A stretch of 36,033 bases of DNA from Sphingomonas sp. (GCF_019749955.1 NZ_JAIEPC010000072.1:1-36033); one strand, 5' to 3'. Numbered from the stretch's first letter, positions 24,737-33,173 are shown. Translations and numbers: made by a program. Notes: generated by a model from the sequence alone, not told the origin.

Positions 24737-27337
24737 CTAATCCAAATTCGGCCGCAGCCAGCGTTCCGCCGTCTTGAGGTCCACCCCGCGCCGCGCGGCG
24801 TAATCCGCGACCTGATCCGGGCCGATCCGCGCGACGCCGAAATATTCGCTCTGCGGGTGCGCGAAATAATAGCCCGACACCGCCGCCGTCGGCAGCATCG
24901 CGAAGCTTTCGGTCAGCGAGACGCCGGTCGCGTGGTGCGCGTCGAGCAGCTTGAACAGGATCGGCTTGGTGCTGTGATCGGGGCACGCCGGATAGCCCGG
25001 CGCCGGGCGGATGCCGCGATATTGTTCCTTGATCAGCGCGTCGGGGGTCAGCTGCTCGCCCGCCGCATAGCCCCATAAATCAGTCCGGACATGCGCGTGG
25101 AGCCGCTCGGCAAAGGCCTCGGCGAAACGATCCGCGAGCGCCTTGAGCAGGATGTCGGAGTAATCGTCGATCGCCGCCTTGAACTTGGCGAGGTGCGGCT
25201 CGATGCCGTGGATCGAGACCGCAAAGCCGCCAATCCAGTCGCCGTCGTGATCGATGAAATCAGCAAGGCACATGTTCGCCCGCCCCTCACGCTTGGCGAT
25301 CTGCTGGCGCAGGAAAGGGAGCCGCACGTGATCCTCGTTGTCGAGGTGGAGCATCACATCGTCGCCGTCGCGCGCACACGGCCAGAAGCCGCAGACGCCG
25401 CGCGCGGTGAGCCATTTCTGGTCGATGATCTTCGCCAGCATCGCCTGCGCGTCGGCGAACAGCGAGCGCGCGCTTTCGCCGACGATCTTGTCGTCGAGGA
25501 TCGCGGGGTAATTACCCGCCAGCTCCCACGCGCGGAAGAAGGGCGTCCAGTCGATATATTGCGCGAGGTCGGCGAGGTCCCAGTCGCGGAAGACATGCAC
25601 GCCGGGCTGCTTCGGCGCCGGCGCCTTCAGGCTCATGTCGGCGTCGAAGCCATTGTCGCGCGCGCGTTCGATCGGGAAGAGCTCGTTCTGCCCCTTGCCC
25701 TCGCGCGCGGCGCGCACGGCGGCGTATTCGGCGTCGGTCTTGACGACAAAATCGTCGCGGATCGTGTCGCTGACAAGCGTGGTCGCCACCCCGACCGCGC
25801 GGCTTGCGTCGAGCACATGCACCACCGGGCCCTTGTACGCGGGCGCGATCCGCAGCGCGGTATGAACCTTCGAGGTCGTCGCGCCGCCGATCAGCAGCGG
25901 CATCGTCATGCCCGCGCGGGTCATCTCCTCGGCCACCGTCACCATCTCGTCGAGCGAAGGCGTAATCAGCCCCGACAGGCCGATCATGTCGGCGTCATTC
26001 TCGACCGCGGACTCGAGGATCTTCGTCCACGGCACCATCACGCCCAGATCGACGACGTCGAAACCATTGCACTGGAGCACGACGCCGACGATGTTCTTGC
26101 CGATATCATGCACGTCGCCCTTGACGGTCGCCATGATGATCTTGCCCTTGCCCTTGGCGCCCGGCTCTTTCGATGCCTCGATATAGGGGAGCAAATGGGC
26201 GACGGCCTTCTTCATCACGCGCGCCGATTTCACGACCTGCGGCAGGAACATCTTGCCCGATCCGAACAAGTCGCCGACGACATTCATGCCGTCCATCAAC
26301 GGACCTTCGATCACTTCGATCGGCTTGGCGAACAGCAGCCGTGCTTCCTCGGTATCATCGACGACAAAGGCGTCGATGCCCTTCACCAGCGCATGTTCGA
26401 GCCGCTTGCCGACGGCCCAGCCGCGCCATTCCTCGGCGGCTTTTTCGGCGACCGCATCGGTGCCACGATAACGCTCGGCGAGCGCCACCAGCCGCTCGCC
26501 CGCGTCGGCGTCGCGGTTGAGCACGACATCCTCGCACGCGGTGCGCAGCTCGGGGTCGATCGTGTCGTACACGTCAAGCTGCCCAGCGTTGACGATCGCC
26601 ATGTCCATGCCCGCAGGGATGGCGTGGTAAAGGAACACGCTGTGCATCGCCCGGCGCACCGGCTCGTTGCCGCGGAAGCTGAACGACAGGTTCGACAAAC
26701 CGCCCGAGATATGGACGTGCGGGCAACGCGCCTTGATCTCACGGCACGCCTCGATGAAGTCGACCGCGTAATTGTTATGCTCCTCGATCCCTGTCGCGAC
26801 CGCGAACACGTTCGGATCGAAGATGATATCTTCGGGCGGGAAGCCGATGCCGGTGAGCAGCTTGTACGCGCGCTCGCAAATCTCGACTTTGCGGGCTTGC
26901 GTGTCGGCTTGGCCGACTTCGTCGAACGCCATCACGACGACGGCGGCGCCGTAATTCATCACCTTGCGCGCTTGGTCGAGGAACTGCGCTTCGCCTTCCT
27001 TCATGCTAATCGAATTGACGATCGGCTTACCGGAAACGCACTTCAGCCCGGCCTCGATCACGCTCCACTTCGAGCTGTCGATCATGAAGGGGATGCGCGC
27101 GATATCGGGCTCGGCAGCGATCAGCTTGAGGAAGGTCGTCATCGCTTGGGTGCCGTCGAGCAGCCCCTCGTCCATGTTGACGTCGAGCACCTGCGCGCCG
27201 CTTTCGACCTGCTGGCGCGCGACTTCGACCGCGGCGGGATAGTCGCCGGCCATGATCAGCTTCTTGAACTTGGCAGAGCCAGTGACGTTGGTGCGTTCAC
27301 CGATGTTGACGAATTGGGCGGTCGAAATCTGGTTCAC
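24737..27337 (-). CDS. metH: Methionine synthase, cobalamin-dependent, C-terminal half (folate, B12 and activation domains)
   Basis: This 866-residue protein carries the last three modules of MetH. The pterin-binding domain comes first (about 8-260; [27 protein letters not shown]). The B12 cap and cobalamin-binding domains follow, with DVHDIGKNI where His410 is the lower axial cobalt ligand. The SAM-binding reactivation domain (about 560-866) includes [18 protein letters not shown] and [13 protein letters not shown]. The homocysteine-binding module is encoded by the separate upstream gene. The start is GTG 27337, immediately beside the end of a family A repeat whose GGAC contributes the only Shine-Dalgarno-like bases. 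The protein makes methionine from homocysteine and methyl-THF and closes the operon. It ends 99 bp from the convergent hydrolase gene; I see nothing in that gap. Confidence 0.97.
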   Translation of the reverse strand: MNQISTAQFVNIGERTNVTGSAKFKKLIMAGDYPAAVEVARQQVESGAQVLDVNMDEGLLDGTQAMTTFLKLIAAEPDIARIPFMIDSSKWSVIEAGLKCVSGKPIVNSISMKEGEAQFLDQARKVMNYGAAVVVMAFDEVGQADTQARKVEICERAYKLLTGIGFPPEDIIFDPNVFAVATGIEEHNNYAVDFIEACREIKARCPHVHISGGLSNLSFSFRGNEPVRRAMHSVFLYHAIPAGMDMAIVNAGQLDVYDTIDPELRTACEDVVLNRDADAGERLVALAERYRGTDAVAEKAAEEWRGWAVGKRLEHALVKGIDAFVVDDTEEARLLFAKPIEVIEGPLMDGMNVVGDLFGSGKMFLPQVVKSARVMKKAVAHLLPYIEASKEPGAKGKGKIIMATVKGDVHDIGKNIVGVVLQCNGFDVVDLGVMVPWTKILESAVENDADMIGLSGLITPSLDEMVTVAEEMTRAGMTMPLLIGGATTSKVHTALRIAPAYKGPVVHVLDASRAVGVATTLVSDTIRDDFVVKTDAEYAAVRAAREGKGQNELFPIERARDNGFDADMSLKAPAPKQPGVHVFRDWDLADLAQYIDWTPFFRAWELAGNYPAILDDKIVGESARSLFADAQAMLAKIIDQKWLTARGVCGFWPCARDGDDVMLHLDNEDHVRLPFLRQQIAKREGRANMCLADFIDHDGDWIGGFAVSIHGIEPHLAKFKAAIDDYSDILLKALADRFAEAFAERLHAHVRTDLWGYAAGEQLTPDALIKEQYRGIRPAPGYPACPDHSTKPILFKLLDAHHATGVSLTESFAMLPTAAVSGYYFAHPQSEYFGVARIGPDQVADYAARRGVDLKTAERWLRPNLD

Positions 27338-27347
27338 AATTTTCTGT

Positions 27348-27423
27348 CCGTTCGTGTCGAGCGCAGTCGAGACACCACGCGCATCGCTTGCCGCCCGCCC
27401 CTCGACTTTGCTCGGGACGAACG
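27348..27423 (+). repeat. Dispersed palindromic repeat, family A, copy 3
   Basis: A 76-bp element starting CCGTTCGTGTCGAGCGCAGT and ending TCGGGACGAACG fills the spacer between the two methionine synthase genes. It is nearly identical in arms and orientation to the copy at 28512-28589, so the homocysteine methyltransferase gene is bracketed by two direct copies. Confidence 0.9.
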
Positions 27424-27443
27424 CTGTTGTTTGGTTCGTTCGC

Positions 27444-28490
27444 TCAGGCCGCCATCGTCATCGGCTCAAGCCCCGCGAGCCGCGTCACGACCGGCTGGGC
27501 AGGCATCGCGCGGACGGGAAGCCCGGCGACCGACCTGGCAATTGCGGCGATATGCGCAGGCGTCGAGCCGCAGCAACCGCCGAGGATGTTGACTTGCCCC
27601 GCTTCGGCCCATTCATGGACCAGCGCTGCGGTTTCCTCGGGCAGCTCGTCATAAGCGCCGAGTTCGTTGGGCAGGCCCGCATTGGGATAGACCATGATCA
27701 ACGTGTCGGCGATGGCAGCGAGCGTCTTGACGTGCGGGCGCAACTGCTGCGCGCCGAACGAGCAATTGAGCCCGATCGTCAGCGGCCGCGCATGGCGCAC
27801 CGCGTGCCAGAACGCCTCAACCGTATGCCCCGACAGGTTCCGCCCCGACAAATCGGTCAGCGTCATCGACAACATGATCGGCACGTCGCGCCCCAGCACT
27901 TCGCCTGCCTCGATCACCGCCATGATCCCGGCCTTGGCGTTCAGCGTGTCGAATATCGTTTCGATCAGGATGAAGTCGACCCCACCTTCGAGCAGCGCCA
28001 TCACCTGTTCGAGATAGACGTCCTTCAGCCCGTCGAAATCGATCTCGCGATACCCCGGGTCGTTGACATCGGGCGACAGCGACAGCGTCTTGTTGGTCGG
28101 CCCGATCGCGCCGGCGACGAAGCGCGGGCGCCCGTCCTGCGCGGCGAATTCGTCAGCGACGCGACGCGCGAGCTTGGCGCTTTCCAGATTGATTTCGCGC
28201 ACCAGATGCTCGGCACCATAATCGGCCTGGCTGATCCGGTTGGCGGAGAAAGTGTTGGTTTCGGCAATATCGGCCCCGGCGGCAAAATAGGCGCGGTGGA
28301 TCGCTTCGGGCACGTGCGGAGCGGTCAGCGCGAGGATGTCGTTGTTGCCCTTCTGGTCGTGGCCGAGCTTGAGGTCGCCCGCATAATCGGCCTCGGCGAG
28401 CTTCCAGTTCTGGATTTCGGTGCCGAACGCGCCGTCGGTGATCAGGATGCGCTGAGCAGCTTGCGCGAGCAGGGTTTCACGTGGGGTCAT
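27444..28490 (-). CDS. Homocysteine S-methyltransferase domain protein (N-terminal half of MetH)
   Basis: This 348-residue TIM-barrel protein corresponds to the first module of MetH and presents zinc-activated homocysteine to the cobalamin half. The zinc ligands are Cys243 in GLNCSFGA and Cys306-Cys307 in [21 protein letters not shown] and [16 protein letters not shown] are typical of MetH N-termini. The ATG at 28490 fits family alignment; the frame upstream to 28640 translates the adjacent repeat. It lies between metF and the cobalamin half, separated from each by a family A repeat. Separately encoded MetH modules are recurrent in sphingomonads, from general knowledge, so this is probably a stable split rather than a broken gene. 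Confidence 0.95.
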   Translation of the reverse strand: MTPRETLLAQAAQRILITDGAFGTEIQNWKLAEADYAGDLKLGHDQKGNNDILALTAPHVPEAIHRAYFAAGADIAETNTFSANRISQADYGAEHLVREINLESAKLARRVADEFAAQDGRPRFVAGAIGPTNKTLSLSPDVNDPGYREIDFDGLKDVYLEQVMALLEGGVDFILIETIFDTLNAKAGIMAVIEAGEVLGRDVPIMLSMTLTDLSGRNLSGHTVEAFWHAVRHARPLTIGLNCSFGAQQLRPHVKTLAAIADTLIMVYPNAGLPNELGAYDELPEETAALVHEWAEAGQVNILGGCCGSTPAHIAAIARSVAGLPVRAMPAQPVVTRLAGLEPMTMAA

Positions 28491-28511
28491 ATCTAAGTCC
28501 AATTTTTCAAA

Positions 28512-28589
28512 CCGTTCGTGTCGAGCGCAGTCGAGACACCGCGCTGGTCGCTTGTGGCCCGTCCCTCGACTTCGCTCGGGACGAACGGG
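28512..28589 (+). repeat. Dispersed palindromic repeat, family A, copy 4
   Basis: A 78-bp element beginning CCGTTCGTGTCGAGCGCAGT and ending CTCGGGACGAACGG. It occupies almost the whole spacer between metF and the homocysteine methyltransferase gene and ends 8 bp from the metF stop. In the operon transcript it could fold into a long hairpin. Confidence 0.9.
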
Positions 28590-28596
28590 GTGCGGG

Positions 28597-29517
28597 CTAT
28601 GCCGCCACCGCCCGCAAGCCCAGCAAATGGCAGATCGCAAAGCTCAGCTCGGCGCGGTTGAGCGTGTAGAAGTGGAATTGCCGCACGCCGCCGGCATAAA
28701 GCTTGCGGCACAGCTCGGCGGCGAGCGTGGCCGCGATCAACTGGCGGCTGGTCGGGTGATCGTCGAGCCCGTCGAACAACCGCCCGAGCCACGGCGGCAC
28801 ATCGGTGCCGCACATCGCCGACATCCGCTTGATGCTGGCAAAGTTGGTCACGGGCATGATCCCCGGCACCATTTCGGCATCGATCCCGGCGGCGGCGGCG
28901 CGGTCGCGGAAGCGGAAGAAGGTTTCGGGTTCGAAGAAAAACTGGGTGATCCCGCGCGTCGCGCCCGCATCGAGCTTGCGCTTCAGATTGTCGAGATCAT
29001 CGGCATCGTCGCGCGAATTGGGGTGACGTTCGGGATAGGCGGCCGTCGAAATCTCGAACGGGTGAAGCTTCTTCAAGCCCGCCGTCAGATCGGCGGCATT
29101 GGTATAGCCGTCCGGGTGCGGGACAAACGCATCGGCCCCCGGCGCATCGCCACGCAAAGCCACGATATGCCGCACGCCCGCTTCCCAATAGGCGTGCGCG
29201 ATCTCGGCAATCTCGGCCTTCGATGCCTCGACGCAGGTCAGATGCGCGGCGGCCGCCATCGGCGTTTCGCTTTGGATGCGCGCGACGGTCGCGTGGGTGC
29301 GCTCGCGCGTCGTCCCGCCTGCGCCATAAGTGACCGACACGAAGCGCGGGCCGAATGGCTCGAGCGTCTTGACCGTTTCCCACAGCGCTTCTTCCATCTT
29401 CTCGGTCTTGGGCGGGAAGAATTCGAAGCTCACTTCGGCGTCGCCCGCCAGATCGGCAAAGAGGGGCGCATCGAGCGCGCGGCGCGCTTCCTCGAGCTGG
29501 GGAACCGACATGTTCAT
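28597..29517 (-). CDS. metF: 5,10-methylenetetrahydrofolate reductase
   Basis: This flavoprotein reduces methylene-THF to methyl-THF, the methyl donor for the MetH proteins encoded next. The 306-residue TIM barrel has VSFEFFPPKTEKMEE, FVSVTYGAGGTTRERT, HLTCVEASK and HIVALRGDAPG, all conserved FAD- and substrate-binding segments; VTQFFFEPETFFRFRDR-like sequence (here GITQFFFEPETFFRF) is near the C-terminus. The ATG at 29517 overlaps the stop of the upstream regulator gene by 4 bp (ATGA), so the two are translationally coupled. ATG 29511 is an alternative. Confidence 0.97.
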   Translation of the reverse strand: MNMSVPQLEEARRALDAPLFADLAGDAEVSFEFFPPKTEKMEEALWETVKTLEPFGPRFVSVTYGAGGTTRERTHATVARIQSETPMAAAAHLTCVEASKAEIAEIAHAYWEAGVRHIVALRGDAPGADAFVPHPDGYTNAADLTAGLKKLHPFEISTAAYPERHPNSRDDADDLDNLKRKLDAGATRGITQFFFEPETFFRFRDRAAAAGIDAEMVPGIMPVTNFASIKRMSAMCGTDVPPWLGRLFDGLDDHPTSRQLIAATLAAELCRKLYAGGVRQFHFYTLNRAELSFAICHLLGLRAVAA

Positions 29518-30473
29518 GCTGCAATTGCCTCTTTGAGCGGGCTACCGGCTTTGCGGCCGAGCCAGAGTTTGACCGTGAGTTCGCCGCCGCCGAGCGTTTC
29601 GGTGCGCACCGGCGCGAGGCCTGCGGCGGCGAACCAGCCGAGGATTTGCTCGTCCGAAAAGCCCAACCGGGTATGCCCTTCGCTCGCGCGGAATTCCTCG
29701 CGCTCATGCGGCGCGAAATCGGCGATCAGCAGCCGGCCGCTCGGCGCCAGCACGCGCGCGGCCTCGGCAATCGCGGCGCCGGGCTGCTGCGCGAAATGGA
29801 GGACGTGGTGGATGATCGCGGCGTCGGCGCCGCCGTCGGCCATCGGGAGCGCATAGAGATCGGCCTGACGCAGCTCGGCGTTGAGCAGCCCGCGCTCGGC
29901 AAGCTTGGCGCGCGCGAGTCGCAGCATTTCGGACGAGCGATCAATCCCGAGCGCGCTCTTGGCGAGCGGGGCGAAGAGTTCGAGCATCCGGCCCGTGCCC
30001 GTGCCGATGTCGATCAAGGTCGCGATCGGTGCGTCGCCCAAAATCTGGCGCATCACCGATTCGACGTCGCTTTCGGCAATGTGCAGCGACCGGATCGCAT
30101 CCCACTGCCCCGCATTGGCTTCGAACCAGGCGTTCGCCGCCGCCGCGCGATCGGCCCGCACCGCCGCCAATCGAGCCGCATCGGCGACCGCCCAGTGATC
30201 GCTCTCGCGCGAGCGCCAGCTATCGATCGCGGCCATCGCGGGCGCCACCAATGCGCGCTCACCCAGCGCCACAAACACCCAGCTGCCTTCCTTGCGCCGT
30301 TCAGCGAGCCCCGCGTCACACAGAATCTTCACATGGCGCGACACGCGCGGCTGGCTTTGCCCAAGCACTTGCGCGAGCTCGCCGACCGACAGCTCCATCG
30401 TCTGGATCAGCGCCATGATGCGCAGCCGCGTCGCATCGGCGAGGGCACGGAAGATTTCGAGCGCAAGCATCAT
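29514..30473 (-). CDS. ArsR-family regulator fused to a SAM-dependent methyltransferase domain
   Basis: This 319-residue two-domain protein has a winged-helix ArsR/SmtB domain at residues 1-95 (FRALADATRLRIMALI; recognition region ELAQVLGQSQPRVSRHVKIL). A class I methyltransferase domain follows from about 115, with motif I LIDIGTGTGRML (153-164), GIDRSSEMLRLAR and VLAPSGRLLIADF. No metal-binding CxC is present in the wHTH, so it is not a classical metal sensor. It heads the metF / homocysteine methyltransferase / metH operon and has a perfect palindrome at its own promoter. This fits an autoregulated SAM- or SAH-responsive controller; ArsR-type SahR regulators of methionine genes are known in proteobacteria. 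Two tandem ATGs (30473, 30470) lack a clear ribosome binding site, consistent with a leaderless message. Confidence 0.93.
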   Translation of the reverse strand: MMLALEIFRALADATRLRIMALIQTMELSVGELAQVLGQSQPRVSRHVKILCDAGLAERRKEGSWVFVALGERALVAPAMAAIDSWRSRESDHWAVADAARLAAVRADRAAAANAWFEANAGQWDAIRSLHIAESDVESVMRQILGDAPIATLIDIGTGTGRMLELFAPLAKSALGIDRSSEMLRLARAKLAERGLLNAELRQADLYALPMADGGADAAIIHHVLHFAQQPGAAIAEAARVLAPSGRLLIADFAPHEREEFRASEGHTRLGFSDEQILGWFAAAGLAPVRTETLGGGELTVKLWLGRKAGSPLKEAIAA

Positions 30474-30481
30474 CGGATCAC

Positions 30482-30510
30482 GATATAAAGATATCTTTAT
30501 ATGAATGCAA
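30482..30510 (-). promoter_or_regulatory. Predicted promoter of the methionine operon
   Basis: On the minus strand a -35-like TTGCAT (30510-30505) and a -10-like TATATC (30487-30482) are separated by exactly 17 bp. The predicted transcription start would fall within a few bases of the ATG pair at 30473/30470, so the mRNA may be leaderless. Confidence 0.55.
30483..30502. promoter_or_regulatory. 20-bp perfect palindromic operator upstream of the ArsR-methyltransferase gene
   Basis: ATATAAAGATATCTTTATAT is a perfect palindrome lying 10-29 bp upstream of the regulator start. It occupies the -35/-10 spacer and overlaps the -10, the usual place for ArsR-family repressor binding. Its AT-rich symmetric form fits sites bound by dimeric winged-helix repressors, probably this operon's own regulator. 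Confidence 0.85.
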
Positions 30511-30608
30511 CGGTGATCACGGCGATCACGGCCATTGCGCGCGTCTGGACCCCGGATTAGCGTCCGCGCGTTACCGCCTCACCGATAAACGCGACAAGGA
30601 TCTGGTTA

Positions 30609-30896
30609 ATGAAAAAGCTTGCCGCCCTGCTGGCACTCCCCCTGGCGATCGGGCTCGCCGCGTGCAGCCCCAAGGCGCAGAACGAAACCGCCGAAGCCGC
30701 CGATGCGATCACGGCGGACGCCAATGCGACGATGTCCGAAGCGACCAAAGACGTCGACGCCGCTGGCGACCGCGCGCTGGGCGGCATGGACAATGCGGTC
30801 GACACGGTCGGCAATACGATCGACGACGCCACGGCGAAGGGCAAGGAAAAGGCCAGCCAGGGCCTGCGCGACGCCAGCAACGCGATCGATCGATGA
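30609..30896 (+). CDS. Small helical lipoprotein
   Basis: This 95-residue predicted lipoprotein has a lipobox LAAC with Cys19 as the lipidated residue. Ser at +2 favours the outer membrane. The mature part is rich in Ala, Asp, Glu and Lys, with no aromatic residue and few large hydrophobic ones. It has a loose 11-residue-like periodicity (ATMSEATKDVDAAGDRAL...DNAVDTVGNTIDDATAK), suggesting an amphipathic or intrinsically extended helix. AAGGA lies about 10 nt before the ATG. Its stop overlaps the start of the next small lipoprotein gene. I do not recognise a family with confidence; LEA-like or entericidin-like stress lipoproteins look similar in composition. Confidence 0.8.
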   Translation: MKKLAALLALPLAIGLAACSPKAQNETAEAADAITADANATMSEATKDVDAAGDRALGGMDNAVDTVGNTIDDATAKGKEKASQGLRDASNAIDR

Positions 30897-31075
30897 AGGC
30901 CGCAGCCGCCCTGGTATTGCTCGCGCTGCTCGGCGGCTGCGGATCGACCGCCGCCGACCCGAGCGGCGTCAGCGCCACCGAAGCGAGCCAGCTCAACGAT
31001 GCCGCCGCGATGCTGGACGCAAACAGCGTGTCGGCAGAGGCCGTCGGCGCCAATCAGGCCGGGGAGGCCAAGTGA
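30893..31075 (+). CDS. Very small lipoprotein
   Basis: This 60-residue predicted lipoprotein has MKAAAALVLLALLGGCGST with lipobox LGGC (Cys16). The mature chain of about 45 residues is polar (STEASQLNDAAAMLDAN-like). Its ATG overlaps the preceding lipoprotein stop (ATGA), and its TGA overlaps the ATG of the aldo/keto reductase (TGATG), so all three genes are probably translated in series. No family is recognised. Two consecutive lipoprotein signals in different frames, tightly coupled, argue for real coding. Confidence 0.75.
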   Translation: MKAAAALVLLALLGGCGSTAADPSGVSATEASQLNDAAAMLDANSVSAEAVGANQAGEAK

Positions 31076-32019
31076 TGACACGACAGCTAGGCGCAACCGA
31101 TCTCGACATCGCGCCGCTGGTGCTCGGTGGCAATGTGTTCGGCTGGACCGCCGACAAGGCCGCGAGCTCTGCCGTGCTCGATGCCTTTGTCGCCGGGGGC
31201 GGGACGATGATCGACACCGCTGATGTCTATTCGGCGTGGGCGCCGGGCCATCAAGGCGGCGAATCCGAAAGCGTGATCGGCGATTGGCTGCGCAGCAGCG
31301 GCAAGCGCGGCGCGGTGCAGATTGCGACCAAAGTCGGGATGCTGCCCGGCGAAGGCGGCGCCAAGCTGGCGCCTGCGCGCATCGCGGCGGCGTGCGACGC
31401 GTCGCTCAAGCGGCTCGGCATCGAGACGATCGACCTGTATTTCGCGCATCAGGATGACGATGATGTGCCGCAGGAGGACGTGCTCGGTGCGTTCGCGCGG
31501 CTGATCGACGCGGGCAAGGTCCGCGCGCTCGGCGCATCGAATTTCCACGCCGCGCGGCTTAAGTCGGCGCACGACTTGGCGATGGCGCATGGCCTGCCGA
31601 GCTATCACGTGCTCCAGCCCGAATATAATCTCGTCAGCCGCCACAAGTTCGAAGGCGAGCTGCAGGATTATTGCGTCACGCATAACATCGGCGTGGTGCC
31701 CTATTACGGCCTCGCCTCGGGCTTTCTGACCGGCAAATATCGCAGCGCCGACGATCTCGGCAAAAGCGTGCGCGGCGGGCGGATGGCGCCGCTGCTCGAG
31801 GGCAAGGGCCAGGCAGTGCTGAGCGCCATGGATGCAGTGGCGGAGGAGACCGGCGCGACGCTCGCGCAGATCGCGCTGGCGTGGCTAGCGGCGCAACCGG
31901 GCGTGACGGCGCCGATCGCGAGCGCGACGAGCGCCCCGCAGGTCGAGGAATTGCTCGGCGCAATGGCGCTCGAGCTGACGCATGAGCAGCTCGAGCGCCT
32001 GACGGTCGCGGGGGTTTAG
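31075..32019 (+). CDS. Aldo/keto reductase
   Basis: This NADPH-dependent (beta/alpha)8 oxidoreductase of the AKR superfamily has 314 residues. The catalytic tetrad is visible: Asp47 and Tyr52 in MIDTADVYSAW, Lys86 in IATKVG and His125 in LYFAHQD. The cofactor region near the C-terminus (APIASATSAPQVEELL) is normal. It most resembles the YajO/Tas-like group of broad-specificity reductases. GGGGAGG precedes the ATG, which overlaps the stop of the small lipoprotein gene. A reductase coupled to two lipoproteins is unusual, but the link may only be shared transcription. Confidence 0.92.
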   Translation: MTRQLGATDLDIAPLVLGGNVFGWTADKAASSAVLDAFVAGGGTMIDTADVYSAWAPGHQGGESESVIGDWLRSSGKRGAVQIATKVGMLPGEGGAKLAPARIAAACDASLKRLGIETIDLYFAHQDDDDVPQEDVLGAFARLIDAGKVRALGASNFHAARLKSAHDLAMAHGLPSYHVLQPEYNLVSRHKFEGELQDYCVTHNIGVVPYYGLASGFLTGKYRSADDLGKSVRGGRMAPLLEGKGQAVLSAMDAVAEETGATLAQIALAWLAAQPGVTAPIASATSAPQVEELLGAMALELTHEQLERLTVAGV

Positions 32020-32262
32020 GGAGGCCGCACTTCGTTCGCCGCGCTGATGGATTGGGGTGATCGCTGGCAGCCGCTGGCCGAAGGCCCGCCGACCTGTGCC
32101 GAGCACCGCGGCTGTGGCGGCGCGGTGCATGCGCGATTGGTGTGCGAAGGCTGCGGCGCCGAGGTCGACGCCGCAGCAGTGAAGGCCACCGCCGGGCCGG
32201 GCGTCGCCGCGCACAAGGGCACGGCCGTGCTCGGTCGCCTGGCGTTGCGCGCGAGCGACTAG
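32020..32262 (+). pseudogene. Probable C-terminal stump of an HxlR-type regulator
   Basis: From the codon after the aldo/keto reductase stop, the same frame reads GGRTSFAALMDWGDRW, then a Cys-rich tail (CGGAVHARLVCEGCGAEV) and stops at 32262. The order 'L..WGdrW ... C...(H)..L.C..CG..v' resembles the C-terminal region that follows the winged helix in many HxlR/DUF24 regulators; this is pattern recognition, not a search result. No HTH portion is present, and the only ATG (32047) lacks a spaced ribosome binding site, so I call it a remnant. A free-standing 71-residue zinc-ribbon-like protein from 32047 is the alternative. Its stop overlaps the stop of the convergent gene. Confidence 0.55.
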
Positions 32263-32618
32263 CGCAGTTTGGCGAGCGGCGTCGGGGCCATTTTGGCAAG
32301 CTCGCGCCGCGCCATTGCATGCATGGTCGTGACGGTATTGCCGATTTCGATTTCTTCGTCAGGCAGCTGCAACATGCGCTGATAGAGCGCGCGCGCGGCT
32401 TCGGGGCGATTGGTGCGGCGATAAACGATCGCCAGATTGAGTGTCAGGTCGCCGTCCCACGCAAACAGCTTGCGCTGTCGGTCAATCAGCGCTTCGGCGG
32501 CGACATAATCGCCGCGCATGATTTCTTCAGATCCGTTCGAATTGCTTTTGGCCGCATGCGCGAGGCTAGCATCCCCGAGCGCGGCAGCGGCAATCAAGAC
32601 AAGATGGGTCCACTTCAT
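32259..32618 (-). CDS. Small exported TPR-like protein
   Basis: This 119-residue protein has a signal peptide (MKWTHLVLIAAAALGDASLA, cleavage after AHA). The mature domain contains one or two degenerate TPR helices (GDYVAAEALIDRQRKLFAWDGDLTLNLAIVYRRTNRPEAARALYQRML). AGGGAGA before the ATG supports the start. The stop codon overlaps the stop of the convergent HxlR-like stump. Such short periplasmic tetratricopeptide proteins are frequent in sphingomonads with no defined role. Two direct repeats lie upstream at 32655-32685. Confidence 0.8.
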   Translation of the reverse strand: MKWTHLVLIAAAALGDASLAHAAKSNSNGSEEIMRGDYVAAEALIDRQRKLFAWDGDLTLNLAIVYRRTNRPEAARALYQRMLQLPDEEIEIGNTVTTMHAMARRELAKMAPTPLAKLR

Positions 32619-32654
32619 TGTTCGCGTCTCCCTGAAGCACAGAGGCAGGCCACC

Positions 32655-32685
32655 AATGTTTCACTTCGGTGACGCTAATGTTTCA
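32655..32685 (-). promoter_or_regulatory. Two direct 9-bp repeats upstream of the TPR-like gene
   Basis: TGAAACATT (minus strand) occurs at 32677-32685 and 32655-32663, 22 bp apart, which is close to two helical turns. They lie 37-67 bp upstream of the start codon, a plausible place for tandem regulator binding. The regulator is unknown. Confidence 0.35.
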
Positions 32686-32732
32686 GTTTGATGACAGATC
32701 GTCAAGTGTCTTGCGACGGGGCGCCGCTGCGG

Positions 32733-33173
32733 TCAGTTTTCGACGTCGACATCGACCTCGCGGACGCGCCGCAATTGCCGCGCCGCATCGGTAAGGCGCC
32801 GGATTTCCTCGCGAATGGCGCGCCCTTGCGGAATATCTGGCAGCACCAGATCGCCACCCGATGTGGTCGCATCGCTCGACCGGATCGTGATCGTGCCGAT
32901 ATCGGTCAGTTGGTTGATCACCGAATAGGCGATCGTCGTGTCCTTGATGCGGTAGAGCTCGATCTCGTCGGTGGTCTTGTTGAGGATGCCGCGCCGGATG
33001 ATCAGCCGCTGGTCGGTGAGTTCATAGCCGACCGCAATGTTGGTGAGCCAGCGCCAGACGACGATCACCAGTCCGACGCCGATCAGGCACAGCAGTAACG
33101 TCCCCCAGCCCGCCAGACTCCCCAACAGCCAGCGCCAGGTGCTCGAACGAAAGGTCGTGACCGATTTTTCCAT
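32733..33173 (-). CDS. PH domain-containing membrane protein (bPH2 type)
   Basis: This 146-residue protein has an N-terminal membrane region (TWRWLLGSLAGWGTLLLCLIG to VGLVIVVWRWL), probably one or two helices. A bacterial PH domain of the YdbS/YdbT-like bPH2 family follows: YELTDQRLIIRRGILNKTTDEIELYRIKDTTIAYSVINQLTDIGTITI. The ATG at 33173 has CAGGAG about 9 nt upstream; an in-frame extension to 33278 runs into the repeat. Function in this family is poorly known (envelope stress and membrane-associated roles have been suggested). It is monocistronic here. Confidence 0.88.
   Translation of the reverse strand: MEKSVTTFRSSTWRWLLGSLAGWGTLLLCLIGVGLVIVVWRWLTNIAVGYELTDQRLIIRRGILNKTTDEIELYRIKDTTIAYSVINQLTDIGTITIRSSDATTSGGDLVLPDIPQGRAIREEIRRLTDAARQLRRVREVDVDVEN

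Noticed and set aside
25091..27592. Very long open frame (833 codons) on the + strand opposite metH
   Set aside because: It is a mirror of the GC-rich codon pattern of metH. The translation is Arg/His/Asp-rich with no recognisable domain, and metH is certain.
24737..28490. metH broken by frameshift or sequencing error
   Set aside because: The two halves have separate starts and stops, intact catalytic residues and a 100-bp spacer with a repeat, so this is a genuine two-gene arrangement.
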